Below are positions 38,606-47,559 of a DNA stretch of 64,000 bases, piece by piece. The stretch is from Branchiostoma belcheri (lineage: Eukaryota > Chordata > Leptocardii > Amphioxiformes > Branchiostomatidae): the NCBI RefSeq assembly GCF_001625305.1, contig NW_017803887.1, positions 2,237,686-2,301,685 on the forward strand. The letters run 5' to 3'. The first letter of the stretch is position 1. Each line of letters begins with the position of its first letter. The notes beneath the pieces are model-generated. The model worked only from the letters and a program-made list of their open reading frames with translations. It was not told the origin of the DNA and did not search any database. Position numbers and translations under genes: made by a program.

Positions 38606-41600
38606 TACTACGATCGCCATACAATACAACCTTGTCTAGACCCTTGGTGCTGCTTCTGATACAGTATTTTGTCTATGGGACCACAAGGGTTGCAAAGAAG
38701 CATTGGATAGATGTATGTCAGAATCAAGACAGAGAAATGTAAGTCATTGAAAGCTGGTTATTTTCCTCAGACTGCCTGTAGAGCCCCACATTGGAAAGAT
38801 GATCTTATTTGGAGCCATTTTCTCCTGTCTGGATCCGGTCCTCACTGTGGCAGCCAGTCTGGGGTTCAAGGATCCATTTGTCATTCCTCTGGTAATTCAG
38901 CAGATCCTTCTTGATATTTTACAAGTCTATACTCATGAGTCATGTGTTGATTTTCATTCTTTGTAAAACTATATTAGGATGACTCCCTAACTTTTAGCTT
39001 CTTGCAGTCTTTTACATGTACGTCTCTAGTGCTGTCACACAACAGTCATGATTAGTATAATGATTATAATCATGACAGTCATGATAAGCAAAAGAGAGTC
39101 ACTATGATGTAGAGAGAGAATTTAACTTAGGAGCTCCTGTGTCATCCAACACATTCGGCACTGTGAAATTTTACTTTCCTACGACTTTGGACATTGCGGT
39201 GCTATAATATTATTCGGAATCTGTCTTCAGATGCAAGAATAATCAGTGCAAGTGTTGTAAGTGCTTGCCTGATGTTTTTGATGATTCAGAAGTATTGTGT
39301 GTGTCTTTTTAATGTGTCTCTGTGTGTGTTACTGACTGCATGAAGGGGTGAAGTCTGCCATGATCTCTGATTGCCTTGTTGATAACCCACAGGGTAAGGA
39401 GGAGGAGGCAGACAGAAGGAGGAGGGAGTTTGCTGCTGGGAGTAAGAGTGACCATCTCATGCTCATCAACGCCTTCAAGGTCATTCAATCTACCTGAATG
39501 TATAATATTTTACTCAAAATTTACTATCAGTTATGGTTTATACCGGGGTACATCAAATTTGAAGATCAAAAGTATCTGGCAGAAGAAAGGTCAAAGTGGG
39601 GAAGATCATTTTCTTAGAGATTGAAATAGATTCAGGAAGTAAGCAAGAAGAGCTGACAGAATGGGGAGGTAAAGGGGTGGGGGGGGGGCAACCTTCAAAT
39701 GTTTAGACAATCATGTATCTTCATCAGCTGTTAAATGTTACAACAGTACTGTAATTAGAGCAGACAGTCACATATTGACACAGTGAATCAGTATGATGCA
39801 TTTTAACTTAGCTTTGTGGGAGGCACCATTCAATCTAGTTCTTTGTTTGTTTTATTCAGAGCTGGGAGAGAGCGAAGTCCCAAGGTCGTGAGTCGGAGAG
39901 ACGTTTCTGCTGGGACAACTTCCTGTCAGTCAACACACTCAAGGTGGGAGGGGCTCATCATGTCAGCAAGCTTTCAGAGTTAAAAAAATGTACAACTGTA
40001 TAAAATTAAGAAATTAAATTATGAACTTCAAGATATTTCTAATTCAAATTTCACTCTCAACAACTTGTGCATTTTGACATACATTTGTTCATGACATTGT
40101 ACTCCTTTTTCTTCTTCTCCGTTACTGCCCCGCCCTACAGTGTAGGATTATTGGCAGCCATTACGCATTGTTAATAACAAGAAAAAACTACTAAAAAGAA
40201 AGCTTGAATTATTTTTTTTGTATTATATAAGAAATAAGAAACTGCTATCTAGTACATGTATTTTAATTTTGCCCATCAAATATCAAATTTTGAAAAGGAG
40301 CTTTTATGTTTTGTCATATAAAGCTGACACATTGAAACAATTCAGAGGTTATTAGAAGAGCGTGTTGATGAGCCATTTGTTTTGTTGATGACATTTGTGT
40401 GGAATGTTTTGTTGTTCTGCAGATGTTGTCCAACATGAAGCTGCAGTTTGCTGAGCTGCTGCAGGACATCGGCTTTGTGCAGACCAGAAATCCCAGCAAC
40501 CCTCAGTGCAATAAAAACTCTGGTGAGATACCCTACAGTGAGACCTTACCATTTTGTGACCCTTGAACTTCCATCCTAAAGTCATTGTATGGTTTCCTTA
40601 ATGTTGACCTTAAGAATTTGGTAAAGGAGGATCATTTGCAACATTAAGACTCAAAAGTAGAGGGAATTATTTGATACAACCGTTACAAGAATCTCACTGA
40701 ATTACAATGTAAAATGAAATTGTCATATACTTCAATGAAGCTAAACATTACACAAAATAAGTCAAGCAATTTTATCTATCCAGTTGCTTGATTCATTTCT
40801 CATAATATTGTTATATAATACATGTAAGTTTGAATGATATTCCACAGTACATATTGTGCAGATCAAATATTAAGTACTCCCTTCTTAGTCAAGTTGGTGT
40901 TGTTAATCATTGCTGTGCAATATCAACCAGTGAGTTCTAATATACAATGTAAGTTATGGCAAAACCTGAATAAGATGTTACTGCTTCATCACAGGTAACA
41001 TTAGGCTGGTGAAAGCTGTGATCTGTGCAGGGCTGTATCCAAATGTGGCAAAAGTCAGGGGACCAAAACAGCACTTCAGAAAAAGGTAGGACCATTTTTT
41101 TTTTAATTTCTCCATCTTGTTTGAAAGGGCATTAATATACTGTACAATGTAGGTGTGCTTGTCCCTGTACATGGCATTTTCAGGTTGTGTGTACAGCAAA
41201 ATGTATCTGAAACTAGTGTCCTAAATGTCATGTGTTACATTCTTTTGATGTTCTCTTCGATGGTAGGCTTTTCTAAAAGAAAAAATAGAGAGTATTCCAA
41301 TTGAAAACAATACTTCAATTTAGACGTCATTTATGCTATGACACAACTAGATATTTTATTCTGAAGGACAGTCAACACACCTTAGTTGGCGGGCAAATAA
41401 AGAATTACTAGCATTAGACTAAGAGTACTGAAAAAATGTATGCTGTTTCCCAGACCGCCCAAACTGGTGACCAAACATGAGAAGGTTCAGCTTCACCCGA
41501 AGTCTGTCAACGCTGATGAGAAGTACTTTGAGGACGGCTGGCTGATCTACCACATGAAGATGAAAACTACTCAGGTCAGAAACCTGCTTATTTGGCAGTA

Positions 41601-42808
41601 GAGTTTTAACATTGTTTGACGTACAAGTAGTACAGTCAAGTAGTTGTAGTGTAACAAGTCGTTTGGTGTGACATAGCTAGCTGCCGCCGCGCCGCGTGCC
41701 TGCGAAGCTGGTGTGTTATGCTGAAGGGCGGTTATACCGGCCATACTGATACAGATACAGTTAAACAACTCCTACAGATACATGTATCTCCTTGTCTTTA
41801 TACGGCAATCTTACAATTTTTTGTTAATTCGTCTTCTGTACTTTTCCATGTGCTATGTGTCAAAGAACCTGGAAACCAAAATTATGGTGGACTGAGTATT
41901 GATAAATTATATGTCATGTACCTTACTTTGCTACAGGTATTCCTGTATGACTGTACTATGATCTCTCCATACCCTCTACTCTTCTTTGGAGGTGACATCA
42001 CAATACAGAAGGTAGGCACATGATTATACACCTGTAACAGTAACTATTATTAGGTTCAAATTAGATTTGAATGGTTGTTCTGTTGCTAATCAATTGCCAA
42101 TACCTGATTGCCCATGTGAAGGTTTGTAACTGCAACGCAGACAATTTTGGTTGCTGCCATTTTTTCAAAAGTTCAAGGTTGTCAGGTCACACAACTGTAC
42201 GTAACATGATGTTTTTTTTACTACTCTAATCCCCTTTTAATGAAACCAATACTTGATAATTTCCAGGATGGTAACCAGGAAACGGTTGCCGTTGACAACT
42301 GGATCATCTTCCGAGCTGCAACCAGGACGGCCAAACTGGTCAAGGTGACTAACATGTTTTTTAACCTTCATCATGTCGATGTTTCTGATACATGTATCTT
42401 AGTGTGAAGCAATAAGAAGTTATGCTAAACATGTAAAGTTTAAGGACCAACTATTTAAGCAAGATATGTGACACTGTACATTTAGTTTGATGTGAATCAT
42501 TAAATCTTTTGATAGAAATCCTAGGAGTGGCAAAGGACCTAATGTTGCAAGCTAAGTCTTTTTGTGCTGCTGACGTTTTGTAAGGAAAAACTTTATATAT
42601 AGATGTCTTACATACATGATTGTACATTTCTCAGGGTCTAAGACATGAACTGGACACAGTTCTGCAGCAGAAGATCACCAGACCAGGAGGGATAAACTGG
42701 GATGAGGACAGTAAGGAGGGACAGCTGATGAGGGGGATTATCCAGCTCATCACTACGGAGGACTCCAGTCAGGATTACGAGGAGGAGGACTATAACAGTG
42801 ATGATTAA
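19808..42808 (+). CDS. DHX36: DEAH/RHA-family G-quadruplex helicase DHX36 (RHAU)
   Basis: DHX36 is an ATP-dependent helicase resolving DNA and RNA G-quadruplexes. Thirty coding exons: 19808-19955, 20428-20558, 20922-21099, 21393-21640, 21971-22009, 22194-22268, 22567-22662, 23048-23127, 26006-26080, 26398-26499, 26847-26911, 27092-27173, 27580-27720, 28179-28281, 28563-28650, 28856-28911, 29059-29123, 29478-29621, 30630-30747, 37686-37784, 38143-38195, 38771-38891, 39393-39479, 39860-39943, 40423-40522, 40995-41085, 41454-41574, 41937-42011, 42267-42344, 42635-42808 (TAA). They sum to 3117 nt, 1038 residues (human about 1008). A Gly/Arg-rich N terminus precedes the RHAU-specific motif ([15 protein letters not shown]). 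Then come motif [11 protein letters not shown], motif Ia [10 protein letters not shown], motif II DEVH, motif III SAT, motif V ATNIAETSITI, motif [10 protein letters not shown], and HA2/OB regions ([10 protein letters not shown]). The acidic tail is [16 protein letters not shown]. Intron 19 is 6.9 kb and hosts antisense genes. Confidence 0.96.
23343..23690 (+). repeat. About 350-bp direct repeat, copy 1, DHX36 intron 8
   Basis: Shares order and sequence with 24072-24412: TTCTTTAAATTGATTCAA, TTCATTTTTGGGC, CCTAGGCGTTTTTTTA, GTACGCGCGTGACGTAATAA, GGCTGTTGATTGGCTG. No reading frame is conserved. It is probably an interspersed amphioxus repeat present in tandem. Confidence 0.8.
24035..24412 (+). 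repeat. Direct repeat copy 2, headed by a 13-bp hairpin
   Basis: A perfect hairpin (ATGGGTTCACCAC at 24035-24047, complement at 24059-24071) sits directly before the second copy of the 350-bp repeat. The hairpin is absent ahead of copy 1. The order hairpin, CT-rich tract, TTTAAATTGATTCAA is compatible with an interspersed element. Confidence 0.7.
25105..25300 (+). mobile_element. tRNA-like sequence with AT-rich tail (SINE-like), DHX36 intron 8
   Basis: TAGCTCGGTTGGTAACG matches a pol III box A and AGTTCGAACCC a box B. A Cys-type anticodon loop (CTGCAAG) can be drawn, but the T-arm and acceptor stems contain mismatches. The sequence runs into a TTTTAACAAT-type repeat from about 25190 to 25290. 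I read it as a tRNA-derived element or a decayed tRNA, not a functional tRNA. Confidence 0.5.
27311..27511. mobile_element. Diverged Harbinger-like MITE, DHX36 intron 12
   Basis: Begins GGCCACACAAATTTAACTTG and ends AATTGGTGTGGC, the termini of the element at 36395-36772 with substitutions. The interior is unrelated in length, so this copy is deleted or belongs to a sub-family. Confidence 0.55.
29551..30190 (+). repeat. Six-copy 113-bp array of the DHX36 exon 18 end and donor
   Basis: Units start with AACCTGGCCACACTACAG at 29551 (exonic), 29664, 29777, 29890, 30003 and 30116, a constant 113-bp step. Each holds about 70 bp of exon 18, coding the helicase motif VI segment [14 protein letters not shown], then the donor and about 43 bp of intron. 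Copies 1-5 continue GGGAG/GTTAG (copy 3 reads GTTAGA); the last ends GGGAG/GTACGT. Only copy 1 lies in the spliced frame, since read-through meets TAG soon after the first donor. Unit identity is very high, which suggests recent expansion or homogenisation. Confidence 0.95.
30672..31055 (+). repeat. Four-copy array of the DHX36 exon 19 end and donor with (GTTT)n
   Basis: The 3' end of exon 19 (GAGTACCAGCTACCTGAGAT to CTGCAGATTAAG) plus donor GTTTGT recurs, with units starting at 30672, 30782, 30888 and 31008. Each copy is followed by a run of GTTT repeats of differing length, which accounts for the variable 106-120 bp spacing. The fourth copy is truncated before the donor. Confidence 0.93.
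31622..33797 (-). CDS. Unrecognised protein Y with N-terminal membrane-type segment and helical C-terminal domain
   Basis: Two exons on the minus strand inside DHX36 intron 19. Exon 1 runs 33797 ([13 protein letters not shown]) to 33303 with donor GTGGGT. Exon 2 runs 32686 to the stop at 31622-31624, after a good acceptor (TTTTACTTAACACAG). Phases agree, giving 165 + 354 = 519 residues. Exon 1 has an Ala/Gln-rich start, a hydrophobic stretch ([17 protein letters not shown]), then a conserved body ([25 protein letters not shown]). Exon 2 has an acidic/Pro-rich linker, then a mostly helical Leu/His-rich region of TPR-like texture ending [11 protein letters not shown]. Its exon 1 is paralogous to that of gene X at 36875-37444. 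I do not recognise the family. Transcription is inferred from the reading frames and splice sites. Confidence 0.7.
32770..32830. repeat. (TGAG)n tetranucleotide microsatellite in the intron of gene Y
   Basis: About 15 repeats of GAGT/TGAG between exons 1 and 2 of the minus-strand gene Y. Confidence 0.95.
35057..35202 (-). pseudogene. Partial paralogue of gene Y exon 2 (possible terminal exon of gene X)
   Basis: A minus-strand frame with acceptor CACCTATAG at its 5' side reads an acidic stretch ([12 protein letters not shown]), then [15 protein letters not shown] and a stop. Gene Y exon 2 has the same order (EEETRPSG, then [13 protein letters not shown]). The match shows a duplicated second exon, truncated early relative to Y. 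It could be an alternative last exon of gene X or a relic. Another short candidate exon with a donor lies at about 35992-36035. Confidence 0.5.
36098..37444 (-). CDS. Unrecognised protein X, paralogue of protein Y (first exon), with acidic tail
   Basis: Minus strand, inside DHX36 intron 19. Exon 1 ends at 36875 with donor GTTGGT. Its start is either 37444 (MSHGHGQ) or, better matching gene Y, 37285 ([18 protein letters not shown]). Exon 2 runs 36343 to the stop at 36098-36100 after acceptor TGTCTTCACAG; phases agree. The body parallels [63 protein letters not shown]. Exon 2 is different, with [19 protein letters not shown], a Ser/Pro region and an acidic end ([12 protein letters not shown]). 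A donor after the stop (GTGAGAAAACC near 36057) leaves room for alternative downstream exons. The function is unknown. A tandem duplication with Y is the likely origin. Confidence 0.65.
36395..36772. mobile_element. Complete Harbinger-like MITE with TTA target duplication
   Basis: Terminal inverted repeats of about 34 bp (starting GGCCACACCAATTTAATTTG) are nearly perfect and flanked by TTA on both sides, the target site typical of PIF/Harbinger elements. The 378-bp length and lack of coding sequence make it a MITE. It lies between exons 1 and 2 of gene X. Related ends occur at 16358 and 27311. Confidence 0.8.
38452..38605. repeat. (TG)n microsatellite in DHX36 intron 21
   Basis: About 150 bp of GT repeat with ATC/ACG interruptions. 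Long Cys/Val and Thr/His frames here are repeat artefacts. Confidence 0.95.
41651..41760 (+). repeat. Interspersed repeat family C, DHX36 intron 27
   Basis: GTAACAAGTCGTTTGGTGTG, then CATAGCTAGCTGCCG, GTGCCTGCGAAGCTG and GGTTATACCGGCCATAC, ending GATACAGATACAG. Copies lie at 55282-55389 and (truncated) 60031-60074, with a fragment on the minus strand at 10957-10992. No coding capacity and no clear terminal repeats. Confidence 0.8.
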
Positions 42809-43570
42809 AACCTAGTGCTACATTGTAGTGTTAGTTTTAATTAGTGAACACACAATACACATATTTTAGTGAATACACATTTTCAACTGGGGAGGACAGT
42901 TGAACACCATGCATCATCACTACCGAGGACTCCAGTCAGTATTACGAGGAGGAGGACTATAACAGTGACGATTAAAACCTAGTGCTGCATGTTCGTGTTA
43001 TTTTAGTGAATACATGTACACAATAGGTCATTAATTTTTTACATGTAACTGGAGCGAGGACCGCTATCCACCATGCATAATCACTACAGAGGACTCCAGT
43101 CAGGATTATGAGGAGAATGACTATAGTGTCATGATTAAAAACTAGTGATACATGTACTTAAATGTTTTTATTGAATACACAATGTCAATACACACTTTGG
43201 ACACGATAGTTGCGTACACCATGTACACATGTACATAGCTGACTCCAGTCAGAATTACAAGGAGGAGGACTATAATAGCGATGATTAAGTCATGTAGTGC
43301 TTCATGTACTTAACGTTATTTTAGTGAATGTACATCGTCAAAGTGAGAGAGGACAGTTAATAATACACCTTGTATACAGGTTACAAATCTAGAGGGCTCA
43401 AGTCAGGATTATGAGGATTATGAGAGAACAGCTACATGTATACACCATGCATATGCATTTTGTAGACTACCACTATACTGAGGACTCCAGTCATGATTAC
43501 AAGGAGGATGACTATGATTATAGTATATAGTGATAATTAAAACCTAGTGCTACATGTACGTTATGTTATT
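42745..43570 (+). repeat. About six copies of the DHX36 stop-codon tail in its 3' region
   Basis: The last coding bases (GAGGACTCCAGTCAGGATTA, then GAGGAGGAGGACTATAACAG, then GATGATTAAAACCTAGTGCT) recur with increasing divergence near 42915, 43085, 43240, 43400 and 43480. Spacing is about 80-165 bp, mostly near 160. The true stop is the first (42806-42808). An AATAAA at 43827 would place all copies in the 3' UTR. Confidence 0.9.
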
Positions 43571-44480
43571 TTTATTTATTGAATGCACTTTGTCAAATTG
43601 TGAGAGGGCAGTTATATAGTTAAATCTATTCATAACTTCATGTTGAGGAGGCCAACATCAGCCTACTGATGAATCTGCTACGCTATGTTGGAGAGGTCAG
43701 GTCACAGTCTATTCAGCATTGAATATATGTTTTCCTATTATGTTTTCAACAGAAAATACATTGTATGACACCAATTTCATCTAATTCAAGTTAAAAGCAC
43801 CTAAGGGTTAAATATCCAATGTACAAAATAAATTCTGAATATGGAATACAGGAATATCATGATGTGACAACTTAATCTACTCACAGATGAAAATTTGCCT
43901 GCAAATTGGACCCAACTTCTTTGATCAAAGTAAAACTCCTTCTAAGGCCGATTTCTATTTTTCAGCCATCAAAGGAGTCTGGTGGAGACGCAAGATTTGC
44001 AGTTCTCTAATGATGTCACATGACTTCCACAGCCACAGCTTATAAAGCATGCAGCATCTAAAAGAATAATCAAATTGAATGCATTTTTTAACAAAATTTT
44101 CATCTAACAAGTTCTCCATCATTTAGTTTGATACAAAATAGTGTATGTTCATGAAATGTTTATACAGTTTCATGCTTACCTCAAACATCTTAGTACGGTA
44201 GACACATTCTTTGATAGTAGGGACAGTTTAAATCATTATACTAATAATTAGTAAACACAAATTTTGACGCATAGAAAGTTAGCGGTTATTTTCTCATAGT
44301 TTGAAACAGTTTCCTTTCGTGACACCATGCATACTACATTGTGTATCAGAAACATTGTGTAGCAAGTAGCATATCAATCAATCCTGATGATGTTGCAGAA
44401 AGGCATGTAACTGGAATCCCTTTTCTTCTGGCTGCAACCCTTCCCAGATTGTGAACAGCCAGCTTGATGTGTTGATGCCG
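43570..44480. other. Likely DHX36 3' flank without a supported gene
   Basis: Contains an AATAAA at 43827-43832 suitable as the DHX36 polyadenylation signal. Two short plus-strand exon-like pieces (near 43650 and 43966, the latter after TTTTTCAG) are too small to support a gene. Confidence 0.4.
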
Positions 44481-44481
44481 C

Positions 44482-45132
44482 TCAGATCAGTTTCCACTCC
44501 TGCAGGTATAAGGATATTTTGCTTTATTATTTTTTTTCTCGAAGTTAAAGACATATACTTGTGCCAAACTTTGATAAGAAAATGTGAATGGACCAGATTC
44601 ATTTTTTATGCCTCCGTGGTATTTTCCAGATGTTAGACAACGTTCTGTTTTCATCTTGCTGACTTTTTCAAACGAAATGTCAAAGAACCAAGTCTAGAAA
44701 TTAAATTTGACTCATTAATTTTTAAAGTAATTTAAGGTGTAGGATTTGGAACGATTAAGATCTGTGTTGCAAGTAAGGAAATTATTCAGAAGCAAAATGA
44801 TGGATACTAAATATGCTCTATATTTTCAGTAGTAAGTCTAAAAACTCACCTCACCTAATATCAACGATTCAATTATCAGCTAATATCCTATAGACGTCAT
44901 TGTGATATAGTGTTTGTGACAAAATACAAACCTTCATCTTCTTGAGCAGCGTGATAACACCAGCTGCACCAAAGACAACGAAGGCCACACCACCAACAAC
45001 AATTATGGCACCCCACATCAATGGCTTTGTTGGGCAATTGACGACCAGTTTTGCCCCTGTTCGACCCTCCACATGTAAATATTCGGCTCTGAATTCCAGT
45101 CCATCTCCTGCTTTATCCTGATTTGAAGCCAT
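44482..45132 (-). CDS. Predicted 72-residue single-pass membrane protein, unrecognised
   Basis: Minus strand. Exon 1 runs 45132 (ATG) to 44932 with donor GTTTGT. Exon 2 runs 44499 to the stop at 44482-44484 after acceptor TATACCTGCAG; phases agree. The product has an acidic 38-residue N terminus (MASNQDKAGDGLEFRAEYLH), one strongly hydrophobic segment (MWGAIIVVGGVAFVVFGAAG) and a basic end (LLKKMKEWKLI). The positive-inside rule suggests an outside N terminus. I know no family match. Exon 2 is tiny, so the 3' structure is the weakest part. Confidence 0.5.
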
Positions 45133-45767
45133 TCTTTTTGTATGGAATCCGATAAAGGCAGACTTGTTAAGGTAATATAGAAAATGGTGTTCAACAACTT
45201 CTGCGTCACAAATTGAACTGTAGCAATAAGATGCCCTTTACTTAGAAATCGAAAGGCTGTGTCCACTGTTGCTTACGGGGGTGTTGTATATTGTAGTAAA
45301 ATCTGTCCTGCATCAAATTTACTATTTTACACATATCCTGGGAAAAGTCACGTTTGTTTCAATCCTACGTACCTTAGGCTGTCTTAATAAAAGAAATAGA
45401 GGAAGGAAACCCGTCTTATTACTACTTTAAAAAATGCATTTAACCTTTAAGACTAACTTTAAATTTGTGTATATTTCATGATTGTCACATGACGGTTCAA
45501 AGTCCATCTGATAACATTTCTATTGTGCAGGTTTTGTTTGTCTGCAGATCTAGATAACCAGGTAAACAAAATTGAATATGAAAAATGAAAAAATTACAAA
45601 TTTACATGATAATAATAATATTATCAGAACAGTTGTAAGGCTCTAGCATGCTATACTAATAACACCAACTGAATGCTGCTGATCACGATTTGATAGGTAC
45701 CGGATGTGACGGTTGCACTTGAAATGTTGACATTAGAAAGGGCTGGCAGCATGCAACATTACAGAGT

Positions 45768-45860
45768 TTTTGGGGTCGTGTGGCGTAACGGTACCGGCGA
45801 GTGCTCGGCTCAGACCCAAGAGGTCCCGAGTTCGAATCCTGCCCGATGCCGATCATGTGT
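45768..45860 (+). mobile_element. tRNA-derived SINE head
   Basis: GTGGCGTAACGGT fits pol III box A and GAGTTCGAATCC box B, about 50 bases apart. The preceding GGGTCGTGTGGCGT string recurs at 49372, so this is an interspersed family and not a tRNA gene. Confidence 0.6.
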
Positions 45861-46233
45861 GTCACGGGGAAAGGCAGTGAATGTTGCAGGCGCTTACATG
45901 TTTGTGAGACATGCATTTATCATCTGTGATAACCTAATATGATTGTTTATTACGGCAGTATTAATTTTGGTGGCAACCATTTGAATGCAAGGACACATTT
46001 TCAAGCTTTCATATAGAAAGGTAGTATTAAAAAGCCAACAGTTATACCAACATCTACAACCTGTCAACAGGAAAATACAACAGCGTAGAACGAAGCTGGC
46101 TTGTCAATGTAAGAGACACTATGTAATTCCTGCATCCCATTTTTTTTCTTTGGGAGCCTACTGCAACGGGAAAAGAGGTGGGGGAATACATATAGTCACC
46201 TACTCAGACAGATCACCTTTCCCCTTATACCAC

Positions 46234-46860
46234 GGGAAGAAATGAATTTGCAACAGGATGCGTACGTCATTGTCTTCGTCAGAAGGACTATGAAATTGTC
46301 TCGCCGGAGTGTGGGGAACTGCGGATTTTGCGATATAACTCTGGAAGGCATGATTCGACGTCCATGATTTTTGGCAGGCAGATTACCGCTGTTGAGGCCA
46401 AAGTCAAGTACAAGTTTTGGCTTCGTGGGGGGTCCGTGCGTCACGTTAGTGCACCTTTTGTGTTTTGTGGCTTGTTAGCAAGATAACTCAAGTATTTGTA
46501 AAATGTTGATTATAATTCTTGGTGTGGTGCTTACTATTGTCGGGACCAAGGTTAAGTTCGTTACTGAGCTTCGTGGGGGGTTTCGTTGTGACTACAGGGG
46601 GCATTTTGTTAATTTTTCTTGTGAGCAGGATAACTTTTGTATGTATGGATGGAAGTTAATGAAATTTGATAGGCATATTACTGTCGTGGTCTCCAAGATT
46701 GAGTTCAAAGATGAGAGTCGTGGAGGTCGTTATGTCCCCGTAATAGGACCTTTTGTGTTTAGAAATCCCCACCTACATCTGCTTGGAGACAGCCGACAGC
46801 TGGATATAGCGGGGAACCCCATAATGGGATGGGATCAAATGACGTTACATTGAGGGATTG
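46234..46860 (+). repeat. Tandem repeat with a 147-148 bp period that mimics a coding region
   Basis: Equivalent motifs start at 46382, 46530 and 46677 (steps of 148 and 147 bp), with traces of an earlier unit from about 46234. Each unit contains a GATAACT core, then a segment translating to ITxVxxKVxF...RGG. A 351-nt frame (46503-46853) crosses two units. The 148-bp step into unit 1 changes frame and inserts a stop, so coding is not conserved across the array. Confidence 0.75.
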
Positions 46861-47559
46861 TACTATAACTTCAGCAGGGGGAGGATAGGTTGGACATATG
46901 TCAGGTTATTTTCTACGGCCACACCAAGTAATTGCCATGGATGACGTCCACTGGAGACCTTAAATCTAATTACCTTAAATTTAAGGCAAGCGCGCAATAA
47001 AAACACGAAGGGCCGAAAAACGAGATGCCTAGATTTGGAATATACTAACTGTAGAAGTACAAATGTTAGGACACAAAGAACACAAGAAACAAGTCTTCTA
47101 TTTGTCATAAAGACAAATTAACAAAACAGCAGTAGTCACCCTGTTCTGATTCTTTCCTTTATAACATCTTCTCTTATTATATTTTGCGGCGCTGTCGTGA
47201 CACTTTCAACACAGTAAGAATTTCTTGAACGTTTTTTTCCAGTAACAGTCCAAACTCAAATAACGTAGGGGGGGGGCTAACACGGGTGACGACGCATCTG
47301 TATAATCTGCGGCAATCCGTTTCAGGGTGTTCTGTACCATAAAAATAGTACAGAGATTCTTTTGTTCTTTAGACCAAATTGATTATTAAAAAGATTGAAG
47401 AATACGCATGTTAATTTCTCTAGAACGATGGACCTCTGACGAAGACATGAGATCTCCGACCTCTAGTTGTAAAATGTGACGTGTGTGGTTTTCATTTTGT
47501 GTTTCTGATGTGAGATCTTGTCAGTTGCTTTTCTGTACAGAAAACTGACAACTGGCATC
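46861..47559. other. Upstream region of the lectin gene, no gene seen
   Basis: No supported coding exon. A pyrimidine-rich acceptor (TTTTCTGTACAG) before 47541 suggests that the lectin transcript has a non-coding first exon further upstream. Confidence 0.4.

Noticed and set aside
43640..44010. Plus-strand exon-like pieces after DHX36
   Set aside because: Too short, with no consistent phase or partner exons.
46503..46853. 116-codon open frame with a hydrophobic start
   Set aside because: It spans units of a 147/148-bp tandem repeat. The preceding unit encodes the same motifs in another frame with a stop, so the frame is a by-product of the repeat.
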